A stretch of DNA of 64,000 nt from Halomonas sp. MCCC 1A13316 (GCF_014931605.1 NZ_CP053382.1:1984001-2048000); one strand, 5' to 3'; shown: positions 1 to 8,263, numbered from the stretch's first letter. Numbers and translations are program-made. Notes: generated by a model not told the origin, from the letters alone.

Positions 1-9
1 GGAGTGACA

Positions 10-55
10 TAGCTTCGTTTGAAAAGTCGGCGAGCGCAGCCAGTTTTCGAAGCTA
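10..55. repeat. Inverted repeat overlapping the regulator stop codon
   Basis: TAGCTTCG (10-17) pairs with CGAAGCTA (48-55). A further AAAA/TTTT and a GGC/GCC pairing lie inside, so the segment can fold into a long imperfect hairpin. The stop codon of the leftward regulator gene (53-55) lies in one arm. It may be that gene's terminator, but no clear T-tract follows on the minus strand before the window edge. Confidence 0.4.
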
Positions 56-634
56 GCTATGATGCTGCTCCCTGCCACCTTCAGAGAAGGTCGGCGGGGA
101 GTTGGCACTGACGATGACGCACTCCTCATCGCTGACGTTGCGGAAGCGGTGGGGCAGGCGTGAGTCGAAGTAGTAGGCGTCGCCGGCGCGTAGCAGGCGT
201 GCTTCGCCGGCTACGGTGAGTTCGATCTCGCCTTCCACCACTACGCCACCTTCCTCACCGTCGTGCTCGAGCATTTCATCGCCGGTGTCGGCTCCGGGCG
301 GGTAACGCTCGTGGATGATCGACATGCTGCGATCGGGGCGGCGTGCCGCCACCAGACGCCATGACAGGTGGCCGTCGCCTATTTCGGTGAGCTCGGCGGC
401 AGGGTAGAAGGCACGCGGTGCGGAGGGCTCGTCGCCGGCGAAGAAGGCGCTGATCGATACCGGCAAGGCATCGAGGATCTTCTTCAGTGAGCTTACCGAA
501 GGGCTGACGCTGTTCTGCTCGATCAGCGAGATGGTGCTGTTGGTGACGCCGGCTCGTTTGGCCAGCTCTCGTTGGGACAATTTGCGCGCCTTGCGTAATT
601 CGCGCAGGCGGGTCCCCACATCAAATCCATCCAT
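53..634 (-). CDS. XRE-family transcriptional regulator with C-terminal cupin domain
   Basis: A 193-residue DNA-binding regulator. The N-terminal half is a lambda-repressor-like helix-turn-helix (LRELRKARKLSQRELAKRAG, then TNSTISLIEQ), and the C-terminal half is a small cupin barrel (about residues 110-185, with HDGEEGGVVVEGEIEL and LPHRFRN). This layout is that of PuuR-type and related metabolite-responsive repressors. The effector is unknown. I start it at ATG 634, where the HTH begins; an upstream in-frame extension to 712 would read through the promoter and a perfect palindrome (699-712) that looks like an operator. It diverges from the mob/moa operon. A putrescine or amino-acid role is only a family-level guess. 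Confidence 0.85.
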   Translation of the reverse strand: MDGFDVGTRLRELRKARKLSQRELAKRAGVTNSTISLIEQNSVSPSVSSLKKILDALPVSISAFFAGDEPSAPRAFYPAAELTEIGDGHLSWRLVAARRPDRSMSIIHERYPPGADTGDEMLEHDGEEGGVVVEGEIELTVAGEARLLRAGDAYYFDSRLPHRFRNVSDEECVIVSANSPPTFSEGGREQHHS

Positions 635-698
635 CGTCAGGTCCAGGGTCGTTCGATTTGTTTGACACATGATACCTGCTGTCGCCTCCATGTATAAG

Positions 699-712
699 AT
701 GATCCGGATCAT
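699..712. promoter_or_regulatory. Perfect 14-bp palindrome, candidate operator
   Basis: ATGATCCGGATCAT is a perfect palindrome in the divergent region between the XRE-cupin regulator and mobA. Position and symmetry fit an autoregulatory operator for the regulator. No binding data are available. Confidence 0.4.
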
Positions 713-767
713 GGCAGGCGGGCGATTGGCTTAATGGCCATGGCACCGGCGTGCCGGCTAAGGCATC

Positions 768-1403
768 ATGGAGGATATGTCCGATCGACCCGCCAGCGTA
801 CCGAACCCACTGACCGATGTTACCGGCCTGATTCTGGCCGGTGGTCAGGGTCGTCGCATGGGCGGCCGCGACAAAGGGCTGGAGTCGTTGGGAGGTGTTT
901 CGCTGGCTGCTCATGTTCGTGAGCGCCTGGCGGGCAGGGTCGCCGAGGTGCTGATCAGTGCCAATCGCCATCTCGAGCGCTACCGGTGCCTTGCCGATCG
1001 AGTCGTGATTGACGCCGAAGGCGGCTTCCAGGGGCCACTGATGGGGATCTACAGTGGCCTGCGTGCGGCCACCACGCCCTGGGTGCTGGTCGTACCCTGC
1101 GATACGCCGGAACTGCCGTCAGAACTAGTGGACAGGATGGTGGCTGGAGTCGGTCACCATCGTATCGCCGTGGCTCATGACGGTGAGCGCTTGCATCCGG
1201 TCGTGGTACTGCTGGAGCGAGCGCTGGCGGATGACCTGCATGCCGCCCTTGCGGCGGGAGAGCGCAAGGTCGGCCGCTGGTACGAGCGTCACGCCTGGAC
1301 CCGCGTGGATTTCAGCGATTGCCCCGAAGCTTTCGGCAATCTCAATAGCGAAGAGGACAAGCGGCGCCTTGAGACGCGCCTTGACGAGGAGAGACGCCCC
1401 TGA
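768..1403 (+). CDS. mobA: Molybdenum cofactor guanylyltransferase MobA
   Basis: Transfers GMP from GTP to molybdopterin to make the Mo-bis-MGD cofactor. The 211-residue protein carries the nucleotidyltransferase signature LILAGGQGRRMGGRDKGL near residues 20-37, followed by the VVPCDTPELP segment that carries the metal-binding Asp. Length is normal for MobA. It starts with ATG at 768 behind AAGG; a second in-frame ATG at 777 is possible. The stop codon overlaps the mobB start by one base (TGATG), so the two are translationally coupled at the head of the moa operon. Confidence 0.93.
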   Translation: MEDMSDRPASVPNPLTDVTGLILAGGQGRRMGGRDKGLESLGGVSLAAHVRERLAGRVAEVLISANRHLERYRCLADRVVIDAEGGFQGPLMGIYSGLRAATTPWVLVVPCDTPELPSELVDRMVAGVGHHRIAVAHDGERLHPVVVLLERALADDLHAALAAGERKVGRWYERHAWTRVDFSDCPEAFGNLNSEEDKRRLETRLDEERRP

Positions 1404-1981
1404 TGTCACAACCTCAGCATGCCCCACTGAGCCTCGACGTTGCCTTGCCGCTGCTCGGCATTGCCGCCTGGAGCGGGACCGGCAAGACCACGCTGCTCGA
1501 GAAGCTGTTGCCGCGCCTTACGGCACGTGGGTTGCATACGGCGGTGATCAAGCATGCCCACCACGGTTTCGACGTCGATCAGCCGGGCAAGGACAGCCAT
1601 CGCCTGCGCCAGGCGGGGGCCGCGCCGATGTTGGTTGCCTCCCGGGCCAGGTGGGCCATGATGATGGAAACGCCCGAGCAAGAAGAGGCTGACCTTGCGC
1701 AGCTGATCGAGACGCTACGCCCCCAGCGCCCGGACCTGGTACTGGTGGAGGGCTTCAAGGCATGGCCCATGCCCAAGCTCGAGCTCTATCGCGAAGAGGT
1801 CGGCAAGACGCTGCGCGTGGCTGAAGATCCTTGGGTCAAGGCAGTGGCCAGTCAGCCGCCACTCAATGTGCCGGCCGGTGTCGATTGGCTCGATCTGGAC
1901 GATCTGGAGGGCATCGCCGAGTGGGTTGCCGCCTGGCCGTCGCGCTGGCCGGAAGAGCGGGTGCCGCGATGCTTGAATTGA
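1403..1981 (+). CDS. mobB: Molybdopterin-guanine dinucleotide biosynthesis adaptor MobB
   Basis: A 192-residue P-loop GTPase that assists MobA. The Walker A motif is [16 protein letters not shown] near residues 21-36, followed by the family segments [20 protein letters not shown] and [17 protein letters not shown]. Length is typical of MobB. The gene overlaps mobA by one base. About 55 bp separate it from moaC, and the whole block through moaA reads in one direction. Confidence 0.93.
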   Translation: MSQPQHAPLSLDVALPLLGIAAWSGTGKTTLLEKLLPRLTARGLHTAVIKHAHHGFDVDQPGKDSHRLRQAGAAPMLVASRARWAMMMETPEQEEADLAQLIETLRPQRPDLVLVEGFKAWPMPKLELYREEVGKTLRVAEDPWVKAVASQPPLNVPAGVDWLDLDDLEGIAEWVAAWPSRWPEERVPRCLN

Positions 1982-2036
1982 TCTACTGTCCTGCTTCGAA
2001 CCTGTATCCGAACAACTGAATCCGAGGCTGCCTCAC

Positions 2037-2846
2037 ATGAGTCTGACCCATCTCAACCAGCGCGGCGAGGCCCACATGGTCGACGTCGCCGACAAGGCCG
2101 AAAGTCGCCGCGAGGCGATTGCTTCCGGTCATATCCAGATGAAGCCTGAAACGCTGACACTGCTCAGCGAAGGCGGGCTGCCCAAGGGCGACGTACTGGC
2201 GACTGCGCGTATCGCCGGCATCCAGGCCGCCAAGCGAACCCATGAGCTGATTCCGCTGTGCCATGCGTTGCCACTGTCGAAGGTGGCGATCGACTTTTGC
2301 CTGGACGAGGAGAATCACCGGGTCGAAGTGATTGCCACCTGCCGCCTCAACGGCCGTACCGGGGTGGAAATGGAGGCGCTGACAGCGGTCTCGGTGGCTT
2401 GCCTGACGCTCTATGACATGTGCAAGGCCGTGGACAAGGAGATGGAGATCGGTGCCATTCACCTCGATGTCAAGCGTGGCGGAAAATCGGGCGACTATCA
2501 GCGCCAGTCAAGCGTAACAGCAGCTCCGATCGTCACCGGAGAAGGCACCGCGGGCCAGGTGTCGGTGGGCACTCGCTGCGATATCGACTCGCCTTGCGTC
2601 CGGGTAAAATTTCTCGCCGAGTTACGTGAACGGCTCGGCGTCAGCGAGCTGACCCTGCCGCTCGACACGCTGCCGAGCACCGACGTCGGTGGGTTGAAGA
2701 GCGCGCTGTTGAAGCGCGATGCGCGCTTTGCACGACTGAGCGAGGAACGGGTGCTGTGCGCGGTGAATCAAGTCATGGCGCTGGATCCGACGCCGATTAC
2801 CAACGACGATGAAGTGGCATTCTTCCCACCGGTAACGGGAGGCTGA
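2037..2846 (+). CDS. moaC/moaD: Fused MoaC (cyclic pyranopterin monophosphate synthase)-MoaD (molybdopterin synthase sulfur carrier)
   Basis: A single 269-residue reading frame holding two cofactor-synthesis proteins. Residues 1 to about 163 are Moa[42 protein letters not shown] and CKAVDKEM with the catalytic Lys region. A linker of about 25 residues follows. Residues about 189-269 are Moa[15 protein letters not shown] at the beta-grasp start and a free C-terminal Gly-Gly (FFPPVTGG), the residue pair that is adenylated and thiocarboxylated. There is no stop or start codon between the parts. MoaC converts 3',8-cH2GTP to cPMP and MoaD delivers sulfur to cPMP with MoaE, so the fusion joins consecutive steps. 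moaE follows after 5 bp. No separate moaD lies in the operon. Confidence 0.93.
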   Translation: MSLTHLNQRGEAHMVDVADKAESRREAIASGHIQMKPETLTLLSEGGLPKGDVLATARIAGIQAAKRTHELIPLCHALPLSKVAIDFCLDEENHRVEVIATCRLNGRTGVEMEALTAVSVACLTLYDMCKAVDKEMEIGAIHLDVKRGGKSGDYQRQSSVTAAPIVTGEGTAGQVSVGTRCDIDSPCVRVKFLAELRERLGVSELTLPLDTLPSTDVGGLKSALLKRDARFARLSEERVLCAVNQVMALDPTPITNDDEVAFFPPVTGG

Positions 2847-2851
2847 GCGGC

Positions 2852-3319
2852 ATGATCCGGGTACAGGAGGCGCCCTTCGATGCCGGTAGTGAACAACGCC
2901 AGCTGCTGGAAGGACGTTCGGACATCGGGGCAGTCGTCAGCTTCACCGGGCTGGTGCGCGACTTCAACGAGCGCCCCGACGTAAGCGCGCTGACGCTTGA
3001 ACACTACCCTGGCATGACGGAATCGGCCCTGGGGGAGATCGTGGCGGAAGCCGAGTCGCGCTGGCCGCTTCAGGGGATACGCGTCATCCACCGGGTTGGA
3101 CGCCTTTCCCCGGGAGAGCCTATCGTGTTGGTAGTGGTCGCCAGTGCTCACCGCCGCGCGGCCTTCGAAGCCTGCGACTTCATCATGGATTACCTGAAGA
3201 CCCGTGCCCCTTTTTGGAAAAAGGAGCATAGCATCACCGGGGACTACTGGGTTGCCGAGCGCGATTCGGACCACCGGGATGCCAGCCGCTGGGAGAGCGA
3301 TGATGACAAAATTCCCTGA
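2852..3319 (+). CDS. moaE: Molybdopterin synthase catalytic subunit MoaE
   Basis: Large subunit of molybdopterin synthase, inserting the two dithiolene sulfurs carried by MoaD into cPMP. The 155-residue protein has the family segments [37 protein letters not shown] and [14 protein letters not shown], the last holding the active-site lysines. A GGGAGG ribosome-binding site precedes the ATG. Its last bases overlap the moaA start. Its carrier partner is the C-terminal half of the preceding fusion protein. Confidence 0.95.
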   Translation: MIRVQEAPFDAGSEQRQLLEGRSDIGAVVSFTGLVRDFNERPDVSALTLEHYPGMTESALGEIVAEAESRWPLQGIRVIHRVGRLSPGEPIVLVVVASAHRRAAFEACDFIMDYLKTRAPFWKKEHSITGDYWVAERDSDHRDASRWESDDDKIP

Positions 3320-4316
3320 GACCTTGCCGTCCGAATTGGTCGATGGCTTCGGCAGAAGAGTTCGCTATGTGCGGATCTCCGTCACCGATCGCTGCGATTT
3401 TCGTTGCGTCTACTGCATGAGCGAAGAAATGACCTTCCTTCCTCGAGCGCAAATCCTGACGATCGAAGAACTAGGCATGGTAGCACGGGCGTTCGTAGAA
3501 ATGGGGGTGGAGAAAATCCGCTTGACCGGCGGCGAACCCCTCGTGCGGCGTGGTATCGACCAGCTGATCGAGCAGACCAGCGAGCTGCAAGGGCTGCGCG
3601 ACCTTGCCATGACCACCAACGGGGCTGGGTTGGTCAAGCACGCCAGGCGCCTCCGTGATGCTGGCCTGGGCCGGCTCAATATCAGCCTCGATACCCTCGA
3701 CCCGCAGCGCTTTCGCCAGTTGACACGTACCGGCGACCTCGAACAGGTGCTGGGTGGGCTGCGTGCGGCGCGTGAAGCCGGCTTCGAGCACATCAAGCTC
3801 AATGCCGTAATACTCAAGGGGCGCAATGATGACGAAGTGCTCGACCTAGTGGAATTCGCCAGGTCCGAAGGCGTCGACCTGAGTTTTATCGAAGAGATGC
3901 CGCTGGGCGATGTGTCCGATCACTCCCGCGCCGAGACTTTCTGCTCGAGCGATGACGTGAAGGCCTTGATCGAAGAACGCCACGAGCTGATTCCCACCGC
4001 CGAATCAACGCTTGGTCCTTCGCGCTATTACCGTATGGTCGATAGTGACAGCCGCATCGGTTTCATTTCTCCCCATAGCCATAACTTCTGCGCTAGCTGC
4101 AACCGTGTGCGTGTCACTGCAGAAGGTCGTTTGTTGCTATGTCTGGGCAATGAGCACTCCGTCGATTTGCGTGCCGTGCTGCGCCAGTATCCCGGCGACA
4201 TCGATGCCTTGAAGCGCGCTATCGTCGCAGCTCTGCCGCTCAAGCCCGAGCGTCATCATTTTACTACCGATGGCGATGTACAGATCGTTCGCTTCATGAA
4301 CATGACCGGTGGCTGA
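3303..4316 (+). CDS. moaA: GTP 3',8-cyclase MoaA (radical SAM)
   Basis: Radical SAM enzyme that converts GTP to 3',8-cyclo-7,8-dihydro-GTP, the first step of molybdenum cofactor synthesis. The SAM cluster motif is CDFRCVYC near residues 27-34, followed by [11 protein letters not shown]. The second [4Fe-4S] site is [18 protein letters not shown] near residues 264-281, and the protein ends in the conserved Gly-Gly. I start it at ATG 3303 (ATG 3300 is equally possible) behind GGGAGAG, overlapping moaE by about 17 bp; this gives 337 residues, normal for MoaA. Last gene of the operon. Confidence 0.95.
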   Translation: MTKFPETLPSELVDGFGRRVRYVRISVTDRCDFRCVYCMSEEMTFLPRAQILTIEELGMVARAFVEMGVEKIRLTGGEPLVRRGIDQLIEQTSELQGLRDLAMTTNGAGLVKHARRLRDAGLGRLNISLDTLDPQRFRQLTRTGDLEQVLGGLRAAREAGFEHIKLNAVILKGRNDDEVLDLVEFARSEGVDLSFIEEMPLGDVSDHSRAETFCSSDDVKALIEERHELIPTAESTLGPSRYYRMVDSDSRIGFISPHSHNFCASCNRVRVTAEGRLLLCLGNEHSVDLRAVLRQYPGDIDALKRAIVAALPLKPERHHFTTDGDVQIVRFMNMTGG

Positions 4317-4388
4317 GCACCAATAAGAAGACCACTTTCTCCTCGCCTTCTTACATTTTAATCGGCCTTGCGTTGGAAAGGGCTTTTC

Positions 4389-4416
4389 TTGCCAATTCGG
4401 CAATTCGGCATATACT
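4389..4416 (+). promoter_or_regulatory. Sigma-70 promoter for the H-NS-like gene
   Basis: TTGCCA (4389-4394), a 16-bp spacer and TATACT (4411-4416) form a good sigma-70 promoter. Transcription would begin near 4423, at the foot of the hairpin at 4421-4446. Confidence 0.6.
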
Positions 4417-4420
4417 TTTG

Positions 4421-4455
4421 ACGAGTGAGCCTTATGGCTGACTCGTTGTTTTCTT
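4421..4455 (+). terminator. Hairpin with T-rich tail between moaA and the H-NS-like gene
   Basis: ACGAGTGAGCC (4421-4431), loop TTAT, then GGCTGACTCGT (4436-4446): an 11-bp stem with one mismatch, followed by TGTTTTCTT. It has the form of an intrinsic terminator for the moa operon. It also lies directly after a good promoter, so it could act as a 5' stem-loop or attenuator for the next gene. Confidence 0.55.
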
Positions 4456-4470
4456 GCATGGAGGAGGCCA

Positions 4471-4761
4471 ATGTCCAGCGAAACCCTGGAGCGCATCGCC
4501 CGTAACAAGAACGTGGCTCGTGCCGCGGCTCGCCAGCTGAGCATGGAACAGCTGCATAAGCTGTCCGATGTGATCGGCGAGGTCATCGAGCAGAAAAACG
4601 AAGAGGAGAAGCTCCGCAAAAAGGAAGAAGCGGACAAGGAAAAGAAACTGGCTGAGATCCGCGAGGCCATGACTGATGCCGGTCTCTCCGTGGAAGATCT
4701 CGTGGGAGAACAGCCGCGCCGTCGACGTGGTCGTCCGCCCAAGAATGCCAGCGGTTCGTGA
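4471..4761 (+). CDS. Small H-NS-like nucleoid protein with C-terminal AT-hook
   Basis: A 96-residue, highly charged protein. Residues 1 to about 80 match the H-NS N-terminal oligomerisation domain in pattern: a short helix (LERIARNKNVARAAARQLS), a helix with MEQLHKLSDVIGEVIEQKNE, a Lys/Glu-rich coiled coil and AMTDAGLSVEDLV, which parallels the DGIDPNELL segment of E. coli H-NS. In place of the usual C-terminal DNA-binding domain it has RRRRGRPPKNASGS, a classical AT-hook (RGRP core) that would grip AT-rich minor grooves. A strong GGAGGAGG-type ribosome-binding site precedes the ATG, and a good promoter and hairpin lie upstream. Likely a xenogeneic silencer or chromatin protein; alternatively an H-NS modulator. 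Confidence 0.75.
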   Translation: MSSETLERIARNKNVARAAARQLSMEQLHKLSDVIGEVIEQKNEEEKLRKKEEADKEKKLAEIREAMTDAGLSVEDLVGEQPRRRRGRPPKNASGS

Positions 4762-4880
4762 GCCGTCAGGGCACGAATCGTCTGCTCGTGCAAATCGGGT
4801 CGGGGGTAATGCATGGGGCATCACCCCCGATCTGCTGACTTCACCTTGCTTTTGTTTTCTACCGCGCTTGATCCAAAGGT

Positions 4881-6548
4881 TCAGCGGTAGGCAGGCACCT
4901 CCACGGCAATCAACTGGAGGTGAACATCCGGTAATTGACGCAGGTGCTGCCCCAGCCAGGAAGTAATGAGGGGCTGCAGGGCGGTACGAAGTTCAGCCAG
5001 TGTTTCCGCCTCGACTTCCTCCAGGCGCTCGTCGAGCCAATCGGTAAAGCTATCTTCATCCATGGCGCTGACTCGGTGAGCATCCATCATGAGTCTTCCG
5101 ATACGCGTCCAGCCGGTCCTTGTCGCGGCGACCGAAAGGGCGAGATGTAGGATGCCATGGCGTGACGATCCTCGCTCCGCCGTTAGCCCTGGCAGTGGAG
5201 TGACTGCGTTCTGGCTGACGATGCAGGGGCGCTGCGGATGACGCGATTCCAGGCTTAGTCCATCCCCGTCGAGCCGAATCAGATCGCCATTCACCGGTGC
5301 CAGCGGTGCCTGTATGCCCATCGATTCCGCCAGCTCCTGATGTACCTGCTGGTGACGGCGTTCGCCATGAACAGGCAGTAGGTGACGCGGCTTTATCCAG
5401 CCGTAGAAGGTGCATAGCTCATCTTGGGCGGGGTGGCCAGAGGCGTGCAGCTCGGGATGATTGAATTCATCCCATATCGCAATGTCGAGATGGCTCAGGG
5501 CATGCTTGAGGCGCTCGATCTGGCGCTCGTTACCGGGGATTGCCTTGGCCGAGAAAATGACGGTATCGCCCGCCATCAGCTCGAAGCTGTGGTGCCGGCC
5601 GTTGGCCAGGCGGCTGAGGGCGGCACGTGGCTCGCCCTGGCTGCCGGTAGCTATGACCAGAACTTCTTCCGGCGGGAGATAACCAAGGTCGCTTACCGGT
5701 ACCAGTGCTGGCATGTCGTCCAGGTAGCCTAGGCCACGAGCCACCGCCACCATGCGCTCCATGGCCCGGCCCATCAGGCTGACCCGGCGTCCGCAGCGTT
5801 CGGCGGCACGGGCCACGGCCAATACTCGGGCCAAGTTGCTGGCGAAGCACGTCACCACGACGCGTCCCGCACATTGGGCCAAGCGACTCTCGAGGGCCCT
5901 GGCCACTTCACCTTCGCTGCGCGAATGGCCCGGCATGGGAGCGTTGGTGGAATCCCCGACCACGAGATCGACCGGAGCGAGGGCACGAAACAGCGAACCC
6001 TTTATTGGCGCCCCGATCAAGGGCTCCGGGTCGAGCTTCCAGTCACCGGTATGCAGCACTCGGTAGTCGCCGGCGGCGATCAGCAGGGCGCAGCTTTCCG
6101 GTATCGAGTGGGTCAATGGCAGGTAGCGCAGTGTAAAAGGGCCGCTCTCCAAGGCCTCGCCAGGCTCGATCACCTGGATGGCATCGGTGCTCAGGCCGCG
6201 CTCATGGAACTTGGCCCGCAGCAGGCCGGCAGCCAGCGGTGTGGCATAGACGGGGCATTGCCATCTGGGCCACAACCAGGCGACAGCACCGATATGGTCC
6301 TCGTGACCATGGGTAATGGCAAGGGCCATCGGTTGTATGCCGAGTGCTTCGGGGGTCTCCAGGCTCGGTACTTGCAGCGGCGTTTCCGGTAGATCCTGGC
6401 GAATCATCATGCCGCAATCGACGGCAATCCATTCGTTCTCGTGCCCGTAGAGTCCCAGGTTCATGCCGATCTCGCCGCAGCCCCCCAATGGCAGAAAATG
6501 AAGCGGGGAACGGCGGCGGGGACGTATGGTGGCTTGAGTCGAATGCAT
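4881..6548 (-). CDS. rnj: Ribonuclease J (metallo-beta-lactamase/beta-CASP RNase)
   Basis: RNA-processing and degradation nuclease of the beta-CASP family. Motifs seen: FLPLGGCGEIGMNL at the N-terminus, the zinc motif ITHGHEDHIGA, LTHSIPESCALLI, HTGDWKLDPEP, GDSTNAPMPGHSRSE, ATGSQGEPRAAL and HASGHPAQDEL, then LLPVHGERRH. With ATG 6548 it has 555 residues, the RNase J size. A GTG at 6581 would lie on the probable -10 element and is less likely. RNase J is typical of Firmicutes and alphaproteobacteria; it occurs in only some gammaproteobacteria, where RNase E dominates. Confidence 0.92.
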   Translation of the reverse strand: MHSTQATIRPRRRSPLHFLPLGGCGEIGMNLGLYGHENEWIAVDCGMMIRQDLPETPLQVPSLETPEALGIQPMALAITHGHEDHIGAVAWLWPRWQCPVYATPLAAGLLRAKFHERGLSTDAIQVIEPGEALESGPFTLRYLPLTHSIPESCALLIAAGDYRVLHTGDWKLDPEPLIGAPIKGSLFRALAPVDLVVGDSTNAPMPGHSRSEGEVARALESRLAQCAGRVVVTCFASNLARVLAVARAAERCGRRVSLMGRAMERMVAVARGLGYLDDMPALVPVSDLGYLPPEEVLVIATGSQGEPRAALSRLANGRHHSFELMAGDTVIFSAKAIPGNERQIERLKHALSHLDIAIWDEFNHPELHASGHPAQDELCTFYGWIKPRHLLPVHGERRHQQVHQELAESMGIQAPLAPVNGDLIRLDGDGLSLESRHPQRPCIVSQNAVTPLPGLTAERGSSRHGILHLALSVAATRTGWTRIGRLMMDAHRVSAMDEDSFTDWLDERLEEVEAETLAELRTALQPLITSWLGQHLRQLPDVHLQLIAVEVPAYR

Positions 6549-6579
6549 CGGCAAATCATGACCAGACAATGGAAACTTC

Positions 6580-6608
6580 ACTATACGGCAACGTCGCGAC
6601 TCACCACA
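6580..6608 (-). promoter_or_regulatory. Candidate sigma-70 promoter for rnj
   Basis: On the minus strand TTGTGG (6608-6603), a 17-bp spacer and TATAGT (6585-6580) lie just upstream of the chosen rnj start. The spacing is ideal and the match is moderate. Confidence 0.4.
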
Positions 6609-6717
6609 ATGCGATGCCGGTAGTGAGTGGCGGAGTTGGACGTTGGACGTGTCCCGGGTCTGATGAGTTCGCTACAATGCCTGCTTCCTTGAATAACGTC
6701 CGCACCAGGTTGGGCCC

Positions 6718-7569
6718 ATGTCTCACTATTATCGTCTCGTCGTTTCCTGCCCCGATCGCCGCGGCATCGTGGCTCGCGTTTCCGGTTTCATCGCCGGCCA
6801 CGGTGGTTCCATCACGGAGGCGAGCCAGCACTCCGACCTGGAAGCCGGGCGCTTCTTCATGCGTTACGAAATACTCACCGATTCCATCGGCATGACTGCC
6901 GGCGAGCTGAAGGAGGCTTTCGAGCCGGTAGCCCGTGAATTCGACATGGATTGGGCGCTACGCGATACGCGTCGACGGCCGCGGGTAGTGATCCTGGCTT
7001 CGCGCGAGTCACACTGCTTGGTCGACCTGCTTTATCGTTGGACGGCAGGGGAGCTGGAGGGCGATATCGTCGGCGTCATCTCGAATCACGACGACATGCG
7101 CAGCATGGTCGAGTGGCATGGCCTGCCGTATCACCACGTGCCGGTTGGCGATGACAAGAGTGCGGCTTTCGACGAAGTGGAGCGGCATGTCGAAGCGCTG
7201 GAAGCCGATAGCGTAGTGCTGGCCCGCTACATGCAGATCCTGCCGCCGCGAATCTGCCAGCGCTATGCCGGCAGGGTGATCAATATCCACCACAGCTTCC
7301 TGCCGTCGTTTGCCGGTGCAAGGCCTTACCACCAGGCGCACTCGCGAGGGGTCAAGCTGATCGGTGCCACCTGTCACTACGTGACCGAGGAACTCGATGC
7401 CGGGCCGATCATCGAACAGGACATACACCGCGTGAGTCACTGCCATACGCCACAGGACCTGGTCCGTTTCGGCCGCGATGTGGAGAAGGCGGTACTGGCA
7501 CGCGGTTTGCGCTGGCATCTGGAGGATCGGGTGCTGATTCACGGCAACAAGACCGTTGTCTTTGCCTGA
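6718..7569 (+). CDS. purU: Formyltetrahydrofolate deformylase PurU
   Basis: Hydrolyses 10-formyl-THF to formate and THF, balancing one-carbon pools and supplying formate for PurT. The 283-residue protein has an N-terminal ACT domain (VVSCPDRRGIVARVSGF) and a C-terminal formyltransferase-fold domain with MQILPPRICQRYAGRVINIH, HHSFLPSFAGARPYHQA and GATCHYVTEELDAGPI, the last giving the catalytic Asn/His/Asp set. Normal length. A membrane-protein gene follows 20 bp downstream. Confidence 0.96.
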   Translation: MSHYYRLVVSCPDRRGIVARVSGFIAGHGGSITEASQHSDLEAGRFFMRYEILTDSIGMTAGELKEAFEPVAREFDMDWALRDTRRRPRVVILASRESHCLVDLLYRWTAGELEGDIVGVISNHDDMRSMVEWHGLPYHHVPVGDDKSAAFDEVERHVEALEADSVVLARYMQILPPRICQRYAGRVINIHHSFLPSFAGARPYHQAHSRGVKLIGATCHYVTEELDAGPIIEQDIHRVSHCHTPQDLVRFGRDVEKAVLARGLRWHLEDRVLIHGNKTVVFA

Positions 7570-7589
7570 CGCCGGTAGGTAATGCGGCA

Positions 7590-8261
7590 ATGAGTTTTTC
7601 CGAGCCGATTCTAGCCTCATGGTTGTTGATTGCCTGCGGGCCGATCTCACTTGTGGGGCTGTTCCTGGGGCTGATGCAGCGCCCCTGGCAGAGCCTGTTG
7701 GCCGATCGTGGCTTGCAGCATCGCTGGCTGGCTGCGAGCGTGGCGGTCATGCTGTTATGGCAGCTCAGGGCTCAGTCGGTCGACTGGCTGACCTTGCACC
7801 TGATGCTGACGGTATTGATGACGCTGATCTTCAAGGCGCCGCTGGCCTTGCTGACCAACCTGTTGGCCAACCTCGCGCTGGTCGTGCTGGGCAAGGCAGG
7901 CTGGCCTCTGCTGGGCGTTAACGTGCTGATCACCGGAGTGGTGCCGATCGCAATCATGGTGGCGATATGGCGTATCGTGGATCGCTACCTGCCTGATAAC
8001 CTGATGATCTTCCTCTTTGTATGCGGTTTCTTCGGCGCGGCGCTGGCTACCCTGGGTACCGGGCTCGCGGGCTTGGGGTTGGTAATGCTGGGTGCTACCG
8101 ATCCTGAGGCGGTCTATTTGGCCAAGGAGTACGCGCTGTTCCTGCCGTTGCTTATGCCCTCGGAAGCCTTCATCACCGGCATGCTGCTCAGTGTGCTGAT
8201 GGTCTACCACCCCGAGTGGGTCGCGACATTCAACGATCACCGCTATATCGATACCAAGTGA
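7590..8261 (+). CDS. CbiM-like energy-coupling-factor transporter permease homologue
   Basis: A 223-residue polytopic inner-membrane protein with about six or seven hydrophobic segments. It resembles the short stand-alone CbiM/NikM-like proteins of pseudomonads, recognisable by the C-terminal LTGM-type segment (SEAFITGMLLSVLMVYHPEW) and the tail VATFNDHRYID. True CbiM proteins bind Ni or Co through an N-terminal MHIPDG that is absent here, and no CbiO/CbiQ partners are encoded nearby. Transport specificity is unknown. Its stop codon lies two bases from the convergent dinB stop. Confidence 0.75.
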   Translation: MSFSEPILASWLLIACGPISLVGLFLGLMQRPWQSLLADRGLQHRWLAASVAVMLLWQLRAQSVDWLTLHLMLTVLMTLIFKAPLALLTNLLANLALVVLGKAGWPLLGVNVLITGVVPIAIMVAIWRIVDRYLPDNLMIFLFVCGFFGAALATLGTGLAGLGLVMLGATDPEAVYLAKEYALFLPLLMPSEAFITGMLLSVLMVYHPEWVATFNDHRYIDTK

Positions 8262-8263
8262 GC

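Noticed and set aside
1969..2019. 16-codon frame overlapping the mobB end ([16 protein letters not shown])
   Set aside because: Too short and without a conserved partner. It could be a remnant, but there is no evidence for a product.
6640..6690. Possible purU promoter with TACAAT
   Set aside because: TACAAT is present at about 6672, but no acceptable -35 lies 16-18 bp upstream.
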